Counted from the first letter of the stretch, positions 16,201 to 28,234 are shown. The stretch: DNA of 64,000 nt from Entoloma clypeatum (GCA_963565915.1 OY751489.1:1674001-1738000), one strand, 5' to 3'. Notes: a model not told the origin generated them from the sequence alone. Translations and numbers: made by a program.

Positions 16201-19200
16201 GCATTCCGAGTTTCTTCTCGACGTTTCAAACGTTCCTGCATAGGGTTCTTCTGTGTTGGGATCTCCATGGTCATAATTTGACGCCGTTCCACAGGCTTCC
16301 TTATCTTGGGGGATTTTTGCAGTTTCACCAAGCTTGCCAATCCTTTCTTCATGTTCTCCTCTTCTTCGCTTGATGAGTCATCGGAACTCGACGCAACAGG
16401 TTCTGCTGGAAGTCGACCTTCGAACCTGGGACCAGCACTACTAGATCTGGACGACGATGCCACTAGGAGCTGCTTTGCGACTCCAGACACTTTACCAGCT
16501 TTGCGGAACGCTGGTAATGCAAGGTCTGCATCATGATCTTCTTCCACGAAATAACGGGACGAAGATGCAGAGGAACGAGAAGTGATGTTCTGGACTGCCT
16601 TCGGTGTAGGCTTGATCGGCAAGGTCGACTGAACTTTTGCGCGTGGATCTTCTTTGCGTTTCGTTATCGCCTTCGGTTTGACTTGTTCCTTTTGTTTCAC
16701 GACTTGGGGAGGGGGTATTATCTCGACAATATCCTCGAAATCATCAAGGGCCGCTTCCAAGGTCAGCAGCATTGTCGAGTCGAGGCGACTTTTCAACTGG
16801 CTTGGCTCAGTAGCCATTCGGCGTGCGCTTTGTATACTCTTTCTCAATCGAGACAGAGCATCATCACTGGGCGCGATTCCAGCGTCCTTGAAACAGGCAA
16901 GCAGAGAAGTGAGTAGAGAGAACGACTGATGTAGAAGTTCTTCATCCGTCAGCCTAAGCCATCGAGTCAACTCAGGCAAGATTTCCTGCAACCCATCTAT
17001 CATCTTCTTGCCGACGCTTGAGAGCTTTCCCCGGTTACGTGCGGTATCCGGCGATCTTGAGTTAGCAGCGATCTCGATGACACGCCATGTAGCCAACAGA
17101 TCTCGGCCAAAAATCAGGGCATCTCGCATCCACACAATCATATCCTCGTTGTCAAAGTAGGGCGCCCAAACAGGTGTACGCTTGAAGATCACTGTGAGTG
17201 ACTTTGTCATCATTTTCCAGAGTTTTACAAGGTTGGCTGCGGGACCCTTGTCGTCTCCAGGGCTCAAGAATTCTCGGGAGTGGAGAAGGCCATGTGGAGA
17301 TGCGCAAAGAACATCGATGATATCTGTGAAGCATCGAACGAGGGACTTCGACAAATTACATGCCTCAGGCATGAGCGGTGCGTATTCAATGAAGGTCATG
17401 AGGTACTCCAGGATGCCGTCTAATGCCTCAGCTGGAAAATTCTCTAACAAGGCCCGCAGGCATTCATGACGCCCATCAACATCAAAGGCCAGCCCTACAA
17501 GGACTTGGGCAGCATCTTGAAGTTCCTCAGCGGGTGACATGAGCAGCTTCATGACATTCCTCACGACAGAAGCCCGACGCAAAAGGTCGAGGGCGGCCGC
17601 GGAAAGGTTGAAATCTGCGTATCGATTTATGGCGGTAAGGAAACCGTCCTTGAAGGCAGTCAAGGAACGATTCACTTCTATCAAAGCCTTTTCAGGCTTT
17701 TGGCAATCATCCGCTGGAGGGACCGAGAATGTGGCCGAAAAATGTCCCGGGACGAGGAGATCTGTGTGAGAAGTTCGAGCAGCGAGAGAGATGAGAGCGG
17801 CGATACCATCTGGATCGTTCGTCTGGACAAAGGAATAAAGCTTCTTCCAGATCACCATTCTGATCGTCAGGGGTTTGACGTGTCCCTTGGTGAAACCGCC
17901 TCGGCGCCCAACCAGGGAAAGGAGTTTGGTCAACCTCATGATAGTGGTGAGGACATTCTCGCAGTCGATTTCCAGGATGGATAGGACAAGCGTGCGCGCA
18001 GAACTACGGCCTTCTTTCCACTGTTGGTTGTCGAATGCGGGGGCGAACGCGACTGCCATGAATGTCTCGCCATGAATGTCTAGAATGTTGGATAATACTT
18101 TGAGATGAGGGAAAACATCATCCGACCGACATCTCTGAATCAGATTATTCAATAACTGCGATCGTTTATGAAGTGAGATCCTAGCACATTCACACATGAA
18201 GACGTACTCGCGTTCCAGATATCATAGTCAAAGGACGTGCATCCCGGAAGTGCTCATGCTGTGTCCCTTCGCAAAAGAAGTCAATTGCCCTTGCAAGGAC
18301 CTCCCCATATGTTGGGAAATTGCGGATGGTATGCAAGTATTCAGTGAACCAAGGGAGGAACCAAGGGCGGTCCTGCGCAGGATGGATATTCTGAAGAAGC
18401 TCAAGAAACGACTTGTTTTCCTTGATAGAATCGAACACCACTTGGGGAAATTCTGGTCCTTGACCGAGCCAGACCTTTTCCCCCATCCGTTTGAGAAGCA
18501 GAAGAAAGCATTGGAGAACGCCTTCGAAATCTAATCGATTGTAACATTGAAATATTGAGAAAAGACGGGTCAAACAGGAATTGATAGGGACAAATTCAAA
18601 ACAACTAACGGGGCCCTGTATCTTGAAGATGGCGTGTTATGATTCTACGGAAGTCAGAATATTGTTCTGAACTGGATCCAAGGACATCGAGAGGTATTTG
18701 GCGCAATACGGAAGTAAATCCCGACCAGAGATCGACTGGATTGGTTGCAAAGGAGAAGGGAAGAGTGGAGTTCAACAATGGATCGGTGAGATGCCGACTA
18801 ATGATCTTCACAACTTCAGGATATGGCCTAATGAAGTTATCAGCGGTTATAGGCACCACAGTCGATTTCGTCGCATAGGTCTCGGCCCACCGCCGAACAT
18901 CAGGGTTATCATCCATTAGAAGTACCAACATCCCAGGGGGTAATGGATCCCTAGGCCATTCGAAGAAGTGGTCACCGGGGGGAGTGGCATGTAGAGCAGA
19001 GAAGACACGAGGATCCTTAAAGATTGTCCAGTTGGAGACCATGCGGTAAACAACTGTAGGGTGAATGTCAGAAAGTGTTCGTCGGCTCATCCACTCGGGG
19101 TGATCCAAAAGGCCCGAATTTCGGAGGTCCTGAAGGACCATGTTCAGTTCCCATTCTTCAAACGTTGCGTAAAAGCCATTTAAAACGTCATCGGAATATG

Positions 19201-19576
19201 CACCGAAATATCTATGGATCCATCATTAAACGATTCATCTCAGAGAGATACCAGAGACATACGTGGTTCTTGACGTAAATTTCGCCCTCTCAAGTCCTTG
19301 AACGCATGCCGCACAGGAGCTCATGCAAGACTGAAACTTTCCTCGCCACTCATCGACTGTTTCGTAGGCAAACATCCGGATTAAAAAAGTCGCGGCTTCG
19401 ACGGTGTCTGGCATTGCACGGTTACAAAACCAATGGAGCACATTGTCAGAACCGCTCGGGATATCCATCAGGTATCGATATAGCTGGACAAGGATGCCCT
19501 CGGACATGTTCTCTGTATTAACGGGAACATCTCGAAGGCTGACGAGTAGGTCGCGGATACCTGACGAGGATCCCAT
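13214..19576 (-). CDS. SEN1: Sen1-type RNA/DNA helicase (senataxin family)
   Basis: Superfamily 1B helicase that dissolves R-loops and terminates RNA polymerase II transcription. Product close to 2,000 residues. The N-terminal half is the helical Sen1 regulatory domain (from GIRDLLVSLRDVPVN, with FLSPGDDKGPAANLVKLWKM and HPTVVYRMVSNWTIF). A Ser/Lys-rich linker precedes the helicase: VNEPQAKAILGAL, PPGTGKTSTICSL (motif I), LLCAPSNAAIDEIAARV, VIIDEAAQAIELSS (motif II), GDPQQLPPTV, SIQYRMHPEIS, TVDGFQGQEKDVIILSCVR and NVALTRAKSSLFILGN (motif VI). The tail is basic. A 51-base GTAAGA intron near 13270-13320 has no stop and could be retained. The start is taken at 19576 (MGSSSG); an alternative first exon beginning at 19731 (MALTKSRVADE) would place its ATG one base from the translin ATG. 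Confidence 0.93.
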
Positions 19577-19732
19577 ATGTGTTTGGAAGAGTCCTTTCTC
19601 TGTCAGTATATAATCTGCAGGAGTAAAAGAGTGTGTAGTTCACGGAAAGGATGCGGTAAAAACAACTGAAAAGGTACCCAACGCGACAGGTCACAAACCT
19701 CGTCAGCCACACGTGACTTGGTGAGTGCCATC

Positions 19733-20758
19733 ATGGACTCTCAAGATCTCGAAAATATCAATGCACTTCTCGATCGCGATGTCGACTTGAGAGACGTCTG
19801 TGTTCTCGTCACGAAACCGCTCACCTACTGACGAAGAATTTGCTGTCAGAAAATCAAGGATCAAGTCGCCGAACTCGACAAAAAAACGCGTACAGTCGTC
19901 GGGTTACTCAATAAGATTCACTCGACCCCTCCAGACTCGCGTGAGTATCTTTCAGCCGTTTCCACTACTTCTGATGTATCCCGATGCCAAGGACCTTCCC
20001 TTCTTGAATCCGCGCGACCTGTCTTGCTCAGTTGTCAAAACACAAATAAGGAACTCGTCGCCCTCATCCCCGAAAATCAGTTTTGGCGGTGGAAGGATAT
20101 GTGGTCAATTTCATTCAGGACTGCCATTTACTCCGCCGCGCTTATCGAATACCTCTCCACTGGAACCCTAATTACTTTGCCTCAGGTCGCCGAGACCTTG
20201 GGAAGTGAGCATCTTGAAAATGCTCCCGTGCGTATGATTTCACAGTTCGCCCAGTCAAAGATGAATGGAAAGATCGGCTTGCTGTACCCGTCGAAGATTA
20301 TTTGCATGGATTGATAAGCCTTGTCAATGAACTGGTAAGTCATAAAACATGGGTTATCGTTATCCACGATCCACCGCACCAAAAATGGATTCGGACTAGC
20401 GAGCGAAATTATACTCACCTGATAAATATAGTCTCGCCTCGCCGTCAACTCTGTCACCTTGGGCAGTTTCCAAGAACCCATTAGAATATCGATTTTCGTA
20501 AAGGATCTCTTTGCGGGATTTTCGATGGTTCGAGCGAGATGATTCCCCTTTGCCTACACTGAAAGTTTGCGGCAGCTTAATCTCAAGAACGATACCCTTC
20601 GACGGAGGTTCGATAGCTTGAAATATGACATCAAGAAAATTGAAGAGGGTGTGTAGTCTCTGAGTAAGAATGGTTATGTACTTTCTAACCGGTGAACAGT
20701 CGTCTATGATGTGTCCCTTCGCGGTCTCGTCGCGCCGCAGGATTTGCCCACCTCTTGA
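19733..20758 (+). CDS. translin, RNA and single-strand DNA binding protein
   Basis: Translin forms an octameric barrel and, with Trax, the C3PO endoribonuclease that degrades small RNA strands and tRNA fragments. Spliced product of about 235 residues: MDSQDLENINALLDRDVDLR, a helix VAELDKKTRTVVGLLNKIHS, then ENQFWRWKDMWSISFRTAIY, LITLPQVAETLGIKDEW, VEDYLHGLISLVNELSRLAV, NSVTLGSFQEPIRI, the family block FVKDLFAGFSMLRLKNDTLR, RRFDSLKYDIKKIEEVVYDV and the end SLRGLVAPQ. These match translin colinearly to the C-terminus. At least four short introns. The gene is head-to-head with SEN1. A Trax partner is not present in the window. Confidence 0.93.
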
Positions 20759-21020
20759 ATAGCCTTCCAAGTGAATGTAAGTAGTATACGATGTGTACAT
20801 AGCCTACAAGGACGACGGCCCCGATTTGAATATGTCAGGTCAATCGATCAAATTTGATGCGTCCATGTCTCATGATTGGCTGGAATTGCGGAGATCGAAG
20901 TTAGCTCCGACTTCCGACAGGACTCTCCGAATCTTGAACTTCTGACTGAGCTTGCTTTCGAGCTGCATCATTGTCCGCAACAGTTGATGTTCCGTGAGGT
21001 CATCGACCTCCCAACAAGTT

Positions 21021-22361
21021 ATGGATAGACGGCGAGGTACAAAAACACGCCCCATTTCAACAGAAGGTTGGTCTGCATGAATTTTCCAACTTCATCCTTT
21101 CATGCATGTCCTGCAGAAGTGGCATGTTGGTCACAAGCCGCGGAGTCACTAACCACCTTGTCTGCTAAATATCCCAGCATCTCTACCCTGGAAACGATTG
21201 AAAGGGTGAACAGGCTTATTTCTTCATGGCCTACTGATGATACACTACCTGCGGAAGGCTTTGATGGTGTAAAAAATGTTTACAAGAAACTATATCCTGG
21301 CCTCCATGATATCCAAATGGCCGCAGAGGAAGATGTTAAGTATGCAGAAAACTTAAAAAACTCTTATCTTTTTTTATTCATAGGATGTTATCTAGAGTTA
21401 TTGATGCAGCGATCGAACGGTTAGAAGTCCTTATCGCGTTGCGCACGGCCACCTCAGAAGGTAAGTGCCACTGACCCCGGCGAAGCATCTTTTTAAAAAT
21501 TTATCTCAGAAAAGAGACTCAAGAGACCTCGCGGGCCTTCTCCGTCTGGTACGCCTATTCCAGTACCTGCCACTTCCGCAACGAACGGTCGTACTGGCGT
21601 GTCAATCACCCTTCCTGCTCGGAATTCTGTTGGCCCTTCTCCGGCTGTACCATTCGCGCGCGACCCTAAATCACGTCGCGAGGCGTTGGCCAAGCAACTT
21701 CCGCTTCAGGAGGGCAGAAAGGTAGCATTTCATCCTCCGCCTGGTAAAGCAGCCAACGGTGGCGCGAACGATACCGATGAAAATACCTGGATTCTCGCCC
21801 TTGTGACGAGATGCATCAACGCCGATAAAAACAGGCAGGTGTGAAACTTGGCATTTCGGACGTGAGCTGACTCTTCATTTGTAGGTACGAAGTACAAGAC
21901 GCTGAGCCCCAAGAAGACGGGGAGTTTGGCCTGTAAGTCAACCGAGGACCGTGCTTGAAAATTCTCGAGCGTCCGTCTCATTCCTCTCTTTTTTCATTAA
22001 GCCTTTACAACACCACTCTGCGAGCCATCATACCTTTACCGGACCCCAATGCCCTCCCAGGCAGCCCCTCACACGTGAGCTCATATCAAGAATTTGCCGC
22101 CGGTTCCACAGTGATGGCGCTCTACCCCGACACGAGTTGTTTTTACCGCGCAGAAGTTATTTCGACGCCGAAAGAGTTGCAGCCCTCTGGACGGGTAAAT
22201 TTGTTTTTCTAAACTTTGAAAGTATTATTGCCAATCAAAAGAGAGTCTAGGCTGTTCCATCATCAAAATATATGCCAATGTACAGACTCAAATTCGAAGA
22301 CGACGATAACCAGGAGCATACTGTGGCAGCGCAGTGGGTGGTGGAATGGCCCAACGTTTGA
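21021..22361 (+). CDS. SGF29: SAGA complex subunit Sgf29, tandem Tudor protein
   Basis: Chromatin reader that binds di- and trimethylated Lys4 of histone H3 and guides SAGA acetylation. The first exon MDRRR joins by a GTACAA intron to EVACWSQAAESLTTL; this fits better than the downstream ATG at 21077. The N-terminal half is helical (TIERVNRLISSWPTDDTLPA, VIDAAIERLEVLIALR). A Pro/Ser linker leads to the C-terminal double Tudor domain: EGRKVAFHPPPGKAANGG, ENTWILALVTRCINADKNRY, EVQDAEPQEDGEFGL, AIIPLPDPNALPGSPSHVSS, AAGSTVMALYPDTSCFYRAE and EHTVAAQWVVEWPNV at the end. The aromatic cage segment YPDTSCFYRA is intact. About 300 residues. The preceding translin gene is on the same strand 262 bases upstream. 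Confidence 0.93.
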
Positions 22362-22521
22362 GAAGCATCATTTCTTCTCTTTGACATGTATCTACTTGGT
22401 TTTTATTACTATCTGCATAACATTCTGTAATTTAACATAGACCGAAGCGTTGGAGTAGATAGTGATCTCGATCATACCATGACTTCATACGACATTTTAT
22501 GGCAATGAAACAAGGTTCAAG

Positions 22522-22539
22522 TTCCAGATTGTTCTGGAA
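22522..22539 (+). promoter_or_regulatory. heat-shock element
   Basis: TTC at 22522, GA at 22527, TTC at 22532 and GAA at 22537 form four alternating heat-shock factor units at exact five-base spacing. A further TTC/GAA pair lies at 22544-22550, out of register. It stands 60-77 bases before the small heat-shock protein ATG and just before its TATA box, which fits Hsf1 control of that gene. Confidence 0.75.
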
Positions 22540-22555
22540 GACATTCTGAAGGGAA

Positions 22556-22562
22556 TATATAA
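22556..22562 (+). promoter_or_regulatory. TATA box of the small heat-shock gene
   Basis: TATATAA, 37 bases before the ATG at 22599 and directly downstream of the heat-shock element. The spacing predicts a very short 5' leader. Confidence 0.65.
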
Positions 22563-22598
22563 TGTGAGAGTGCGTCATTCTCGACTCAGATCGTCCCC

Positions 22599-23225
22599 AT
22601 GTCCATTTCGCGCCAACTCTTCCGTGAATTTCGCCCCCTCTTCCGCATGCTCGAGGAGCCCATTTCTCGCCAAGGCCCTCCCATGTCGTACCTCGGTTTC
22701 AACAACCCTTTGGCACGGTCGAGTCTATTCGACCCTCTACCTGTAGAACGACCAGCTCTTGATGTCACCGAAGAGGGAGATAAATACGTGTTGGAAGCCG
22801 AGCTTCCTGGGGTAAAGAAGGACAATATCGAAGTCCGAATCGGGGATGCGGGGAGGAGCATCACTATTGAAGGAAAAGTTGTTGAAAAGCGCAGGGAACC
22901 CCAGAGTGTCGAGGCTGGCGATGCTACCACGTCCGCCGGAAACGGTGAGTAGCCAAATGTCATGCATATTTTTCTATCCATTGCGTGTTGGCCAGATTCC
23001 CCTTCAACATCCGTTGCGCCGAGAGATGAGGCCGGAAACCAGATTTCTACCGAACGCACCTTCGTCAACAACGCCTTCTTTAGACGAACAGTCTGGCTTC
23101 CGCGCCCGGTCGATCCAAACAATGTAAAGGCCCATCTGGATCACGGAGTGCTCACTGTCGAGATTACCAAGGCGGAGGATAAGGGTACGGTGGTGGTCCC
23201 CGTTGAGGATAATCGCTCAGCGTAA
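22599..23225 (+). CDS. small heat-shock protein, Hsp20/alpha-crystallin family
   Basis: ATP-independent holdase chaperone. Exon 1 begins MSISRQLFREFRPLFRMLEE and enters the alpha-crystallin domain (PALDVTEEGDKYVLEAELPG, NIEVRIGDAGRSITIEGKVV). A GTGAGT intron (about 22944-22995) leads to exon 2 with STERTFVNNAFFRRTVWLPR, VDPNNVKAHLDHGVLTVEIT and the basic-acidic end. The hallmark near the domain end, usually GVLTV, is present as HGVLTVEI. About 190 residues; an expanded loop in the middle (EAGDATTSAGN) is common in fungal Hsp20. The heat-shock element and TATA box upstream make stress induction very likely. Confidence 0.93.
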
Positions 23226-23615
23226 AATGTACATTATGATAGGCTCTGTGAGGACCCTGTCACCCAATTGTTGCCAGTGAATGTGAGCTCTGCGAGTAGC
23301 AGAAAGACATGGCGAGTTGTGGGCAAGAAGTCGTGCAGCCTAGTGAAAGAAAGAGATAGCATCAAGTCGCTGGCATTTCCCCGCAAGACCAAGCTGAGCA
23401 AGGAGAGATCGCAGGTGGAGAGGCATGATTCAAGTTCTGGCTATGCATCATGATGGGTCCATGCTAGTCCTTCCACACCTTCCAAGCTGGTACATAGCGT
23501 GACTTTGTTCAACAGGCTGTCTCCTAAACGCTCATGCACACATGTCTCCTTGACTGCATCCATTCCCGAACATCGCTCTTCTAAACCATCTCCCCCCATC
23601 CCGACTAGGATAGCC

Positions 23616-24882
23616 ATGGCAAATGCTTACCCCATCACCTCATCTCTCCTGGAGGACTCCTTAAACATGGACGGTCCTGCAGAAACCGTCGAATCCGAGG
23701 TTGAAGACGAAGTGGACCAACTGGAGTCCGACTCGGAGGTCGATGAAACGACAAATGAAACGTCCGCGAAGAAAAATGACCCGGCGGGAGGCCAGCGTAT
23801 ACCTGGGCAGAGTCTACTGCCCCCAGTGCGCTTGGAGAACATCATTACGGCGGAGGGTACGTGTCCTCCAATTTCTACCAAAGAAGTTCCCGTTGAAAGT
23901 TTGTACGGTTCTTCTAGGCGTCACAGGAAGCCTTGCGTTGTCCAAAGAAGGACTTTTCATGCTTTCAATCGCAACGGTAAGGCTCTGAACACCGGGTCGA
24001 TGCGGTACCCTAACGTCTATGAAGGAAGAGTTTGTGAAAAAAATGGCCGAGGCTGGACATCTAAAAGCAATGTCGGAGCGAAGAACGACCGTCGACTATA
24101 ATGACATGGGTACGTCTTTGGTGTTTTTATCATGCATAGCCGTGTTCCAAATATCTGCGCGTAAGCCGCCACAACTCAACAATATCAGGAGTTCATGTTC
24201 CTTGGCGGTATGTTCTTCGTCTTTTTGTCCTGGAGGCAATTTGACTCCGACACCCCATACATATCAAGATACAATACCCGTACCAGTCTCTCTGTCGGAG
24301 GCTCTTGCAATGCGTGAAGACAAAGAAAAAGGACTGCTCGACGACGATCCTCCCATGTCTATATCGACACCGTCATTCAAGGCCCCAATCAGAACAGCCA
24401 TGACACCGTGGCCGACCCCCGGCTTTGTCATATCGAATGGGCAGCCACGGAGAAATGGAAGCAGTAGCGGCTCAGGAAAACGCGAACGAAAAAGAGAACA
24501 ATCAAAAGTTGCCGAAGGAAGCAGGTCTAGGGCTGAAGGATCTTCTTCAGGAGCTGGGTCAGAATATCATGGATCTGTTCAGAATGGAAGATTCTCCATA
24601 TCCGCACCAGGGCCATCGCCACTCGCCAATGGTCACAGCGCCACACCTTCGCGATCGGGCACTATGACACCTGCTCGAGATGATCTAGGTGAACATCCCC
24701 CACCTCTTCAATTTCTACCACCACCGCGGCCTTCGTCTTTCGCTGCACAGGAAGAAACGTGGGCGACGCCATATGCAGTACCGACAAGCGGGTTTCTTAC
24801 GGGTCCGGGAGGGCCTTTTGGACATGCAGCACAGAATCCAGGCCGTACGATATATTCGCACCAGCATCGCACAGAGAGTTAG
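23616..24882 (+). CDS. histone-fold protein, Dpb3/CHRAC1-like
   Basis: An acidic N-terminus (VESEVEDEVDQLESDSEVDE) is followed by a CBF/NF-Y-type histone fold: SLLPPVRLENIITAEGVTG, SLALSKEGLFMLSIATEEFV, KKMAEAGHLKAMSERRTTVD, YNDMA. Proteins of this type pair with a second histone-fold partner in DNA polymerase epsilon (Dpb3/Dpb4) or in CHRAC/ISW2 remodellers; which applies here is inferred. After the fold comes IPVPVSLSEALAMREDKEKG and a long Ser/Pro/Gly-rich disordered C-terminus. Introns are clear: GTACGT after ITAEG and GTAAGG after LSIAT. The stop is at 24880-24882. The C-terminal extension is longer than in yeast Dpb3. Confidence 0.8.
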
Positions 24883-25043
24883 AATGAAGGCACTTGTTCA
24901 AGTTGTTGTACCCTACCACTATTCATGTCATCACGCGCATCTTATCTATATTGTGATGGCAGTCGATCACTACTTATCTCTGGCTTCACTCGGTCACCAG
25001 TCGTTCAGGCCTTAGGTATCATCCATCTCAGCAGTAAGGCAAT

Positions 25044-26503
25044 ATGCCATCTAACAGTCTCCCCATCATCGACATTGCGCCATTTCTAAACAATGACCCT
25101 AAAGACGCTGTTCTACGAGAGTCTACCGCTGCAGCGCTTCACAAGGCTTGCATTGAATATGGATTCTTTTATCTGGACATCTCTGCTTATGTTGACTCCT
25201 CGGTACCAGAGAACCTTGTCGAGTTGGGACGACAGTTCTTCGCGTTACCGCAGGGAGAGAAAGACAAGCTTGCGCTGGCGAATCAGGATCATGCAAGAGG
25301 TGTGTGGTTCGCGCCATACGAAATGCTATACATACATGCAATCCTAATGATCTCATAGGATATGCGAGGTTGAAGGAGAACGTTACGAATGGCAAGGCGG
25401 ATAATCACGAAGGCTTGGACTTGTACAAACCCATCACGAACCCGGATAAATCTAAGCCGCTCTGGGGCGAAAACCAGTGGCCTAACGTCCCCGGTTTCAA
25501 AGAGAAATATGAAGATTGGATCGAGAAGATGAAAGCTCTGGGGATGATTGTGATGCATGCGTAAGATATACTTTTTTTTTTGCGTTGCGGATACAGCCCT
25601 CATATGATCGTGGTATGACAGCATGGCCCTTGGCCTCGGAATGTCCCCTGATGAATGGGAGGGGCTGCGGATGCAGGTAGACGATAGCTTCTGGGTCATG
25701 CGTGTCATCGGTTACCCACCGCTGCCAAACGACGATGACAGTTTCTCCTGTGGCGCTCACAAGTATCCTGTTTATCCTTGTGTGATAGTCACCACACTGA
25801 ATCAGAACACCGTAGAGATTATGGATGTATAACGTGGGTCTATCGCGCGTTCAATTGGATTCTGATGGTCGATGTCAGAGTGTAGATTCCTGTATGCCGA
25901 CCCGACGCCGTCAGCTCTGCAGGTTTACTCGGAACGCCCCGGAGCAGTAGGATTGGCTGTCACCGAGATAAATGGTACTACAGAAAGCTCGGGGAAAGGG
26001 GTATGGATCAATGCCGATCCTGTTCCAGGCTGTGTGGTTTGCAATATTGGCGAAAGTGAGCGATTTGAAATCAATTCTTGCTGAGCCGAGTCTGGGATAT
26101 TAATTGGGTTCTATCAGTGTGGGAGGTCTGGACGAACGGTCTGTATCGCTCAACTCTACATCAAGTGCTTCATAGAGGTTCAAACTATCGGTATGTGTGT
26201 GCCCTGCTTCATCTTTGAGTATCTCGTGACATTTTATTTCGCTTGTGAACAGAGTCTCGTAAGTTTAGAGAGTCTTGTTTCTGCGGTGAATATTGATCTC
26301 GATCCAGCATCCCTTTTTTCTTCGAGCCAAACTTTGACGCCAAGATCGAGCCCCTTGCCGCCGCATTAAGACTCCAGAACGCGGAAGAGCTCCAGAACGC
26401 GGAAGAGCTCCAGAACGCTGCCAAACCGGTTGTCTATGGAGACTTCCTGTTGAAGAAAGTCGGCGGTAATTTTGCGACTGGGAAGGAAGGGGGTCGATAT
26501 TGA
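25044..26503 (+). CDS. 2-oxoglutarate/Fe(II)-dependent dioxygenase, IPNS-like
   Basis: Non-heme iron oxygenase of the isopenicillin-N-synthase-like superfamily. N-terminal DIOX_N region: LPIIDIAPFLNNDPKDAVLR, CIEYGFFYLDISAYVD, GRQFFALPQGEKDKLALANQ, then GYARLKENV and GLDLYKPITNPDKSKPLWGE. The iron ligands read as His-x-Asp in AHKDYGCIT, formed by splicing an exon of only 19 bases, and the distal His in HRVVHRGSNYRVSIPF, whose RVS binds 2-oxoglutarate. At least six introns. Near the C-terminus an 18-base direct repeat encodes LQNAEE twice plus a partial third copy. The substrate is unknown; fungal relatives act on flavonoids, sterols or thymine, and nothing here picks one. Confidence 0.88.
26372..26418 (+). 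repeat. 18-base in-frame tandem repeat
   Basis: Two identical 18-base units and an 11-base partial third lie inside the last coding exon of the dioxygenase gene. They encode LQNAEELQNAEELQNAA, a helical repeat after the catalytic core. The perfect identity suggests a recent slippage event, likely variable between strains. Confidence 0.85.
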
Positions 26504-26619
26504 GGAATGCAGTTCGAAAGGCCTTTATATTAGCGTCACGTGCCATCTATGCACCGAAAATGAGTTTCCTTCATCGATTTATTCCAAGATCATCGCGATT
26601 ACCGCACTTCGCAGCTCCG

Positions 26620-28234
26620 ATGTCCTTACAAGCCTCTCTCGAGAAATTGAACACCCCATTGAAGGAGCTCGTAGCTGCCGTGACTGAGAATGGCACGCGA
26701 CACATCGGGCGAAACGAGAAGGATCAGACAGAAGTGGTGGAATGGGTGGAAAAGGCGGGGCAACCCGACATCGCCAGTCCGGCCAGCATTCAGGTATGTG
26801 TGCAAAGTCGGACTCAAGTGGTGTGGTTCTTCATGGGTAATCAGTATCCGGCCAGAACTTTGACAGCTTGCTTCTGCCCCGAACGTACCTCGTCAACAAC
26901 TATCTGACTGCGGCAGATGTTGCTCTGTACGGTGCTCTTCACCCTTTTATTGTATGTGGTCCAACTCACTATTTATCTTCCTCCTGTATGCTGACGCCCA
27001 GAATGCCGTAGTCCAAACTCCAACCACCGGAGTACTACACGCATCCCTCGCTGACGCGTTACTTTGATCACATACAGTCCTTGCCGCCCGTTCGTTCCTC
27101 CGCCGACGCCCTCGCGCCAGCCTTCAGCCTTGTTCCGTTCGACCTCGAGAACGCGCCTAAAGTCGAACGCAAAGCTGAGCCTCCAAAGAAGAAAGAAAAG
27201 AAAGCTTCCCCCGACGCTGCAAAGAAGCCTGAGCCCGAAGCCGCTGCAGCTGCAGCTCCCGCAGAACAAGCTCCGAAGAAGGAAAAGAAGGAAAAGAAAA
27301 AGGAGAATGCAGAGGATGGGGGTAAGAAGAAGGCAAGCGGAGGTGGAAAGGTTGTTCCTGCCGCCGATGAAGGAGAACCCGTGCCGTCGATGATTGACCT
27401 TCGTGTTGGTCATATTGTTGATGGTTTGTCTGCCTCTCGTTACACTTCGGGTGGCACCTCTCATCTGGTTTTCTGCAGTCATCAAACATCCTGATGCAGA
27501 CGGTCTTTACGTCGAGGTAATCATATCCCATTTTTTTATTGCATTCGATTAACGGTATTGGTGACGCAGCAAATAGATCTGGGAGAGGAAACTGGACCTC
27601 GAACCGTTGTCTCTGGACTGGTGAATTATATCCCGATAGAGAATATGCGTGACAAATATCTTGTTGCTGTGGTAAGTCTCAGAGGGCTGATGATTTGCTA
27701 AATGCTTATGTTTTCATCAAAGTGTAACCTGAAACCCGCAAATATGCGTGGCGTAAAGAGTTTTGCTATGGTTCTTTGTGTGAGTCCATGTTGATTGTCT
27801 TTCTTGGGAACAACTGTCTTGAAGTTTTGACAGGCGACCTCAAAGGATGGTAAAGACGGAGGAATCGAACTCATCCAACCACCTGCGAACTCAAAACCGG
27901 GTGACAGAGTCTATTTCGAAGGCGAAGAGTTTGCAAGTAGGTTTCTAAACTTTACAATCTCAGGGACAGTCCTCACTTTATTATCAGATGCGACTCCTCT
28001 GTCTCAGCTAAACCCAAAGAAGAAGATCTTTGAAACGATTCAACCTGGTTTGTGTAGTTTTCCCTTTATTCCCTTTCCCTTGCTGACTCCAGTGCCGTTT
28101 TACGACTAGGTTTCGTCACCCTAGATTCGAAAGAAGCTGCTTGGATAAATCCGACAACGAAGGTCGTTCACAAGATTCGCACCCAAGACGGGGTGTGTGT
28201 CGCACCAACTCTAGTGGGGGCCTCTCTTTCGTAG
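26620..28234 (+). CDS. ARC1: tRNA-binding aminoacyl-tRNA synthetase cofactor Arc1
   Basis: Arc1 tethers methionyl- and glutamyl-tRNA synthetases in the cytosol and delivers tRNA. Three parts are visible. An N-terminal GST-C-like docking domain (VEWVEKAGQPDI, LLLPRTYLVNNYLTAADVAL, PPEYYTHPSLTRYFDHIQSL). A Lys/Ala/Glu-rich linker of about 80 residues (PPKKKEKKASPDAAKKPEPE). A C-terminal EMAPII-like OB fold: MIDLRVGHIVD, VIKHPDADGLYVEQIDLGEE, RTVVSGLVNYIPIENMRDKY, CNLKPANMRGVKSFAMVLCA, then ELIQPPANSKPGDRVYF. Introns in the OB fold are frequent and short. The stop is at 28232-28234. The start at 26620 lies 117 bases after the dioxygenase stop. Confidence 0.93.

Noticed and set aside
20870..21055. 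Minus-strand frame of 61 codons starting MGRVFVPRRLSITCWEVDDL
   Set aside because: It lies in the spacer before Sgf29 and overlaps that gene's likely first exon on the other strand; no domain and no supporting splice sites.
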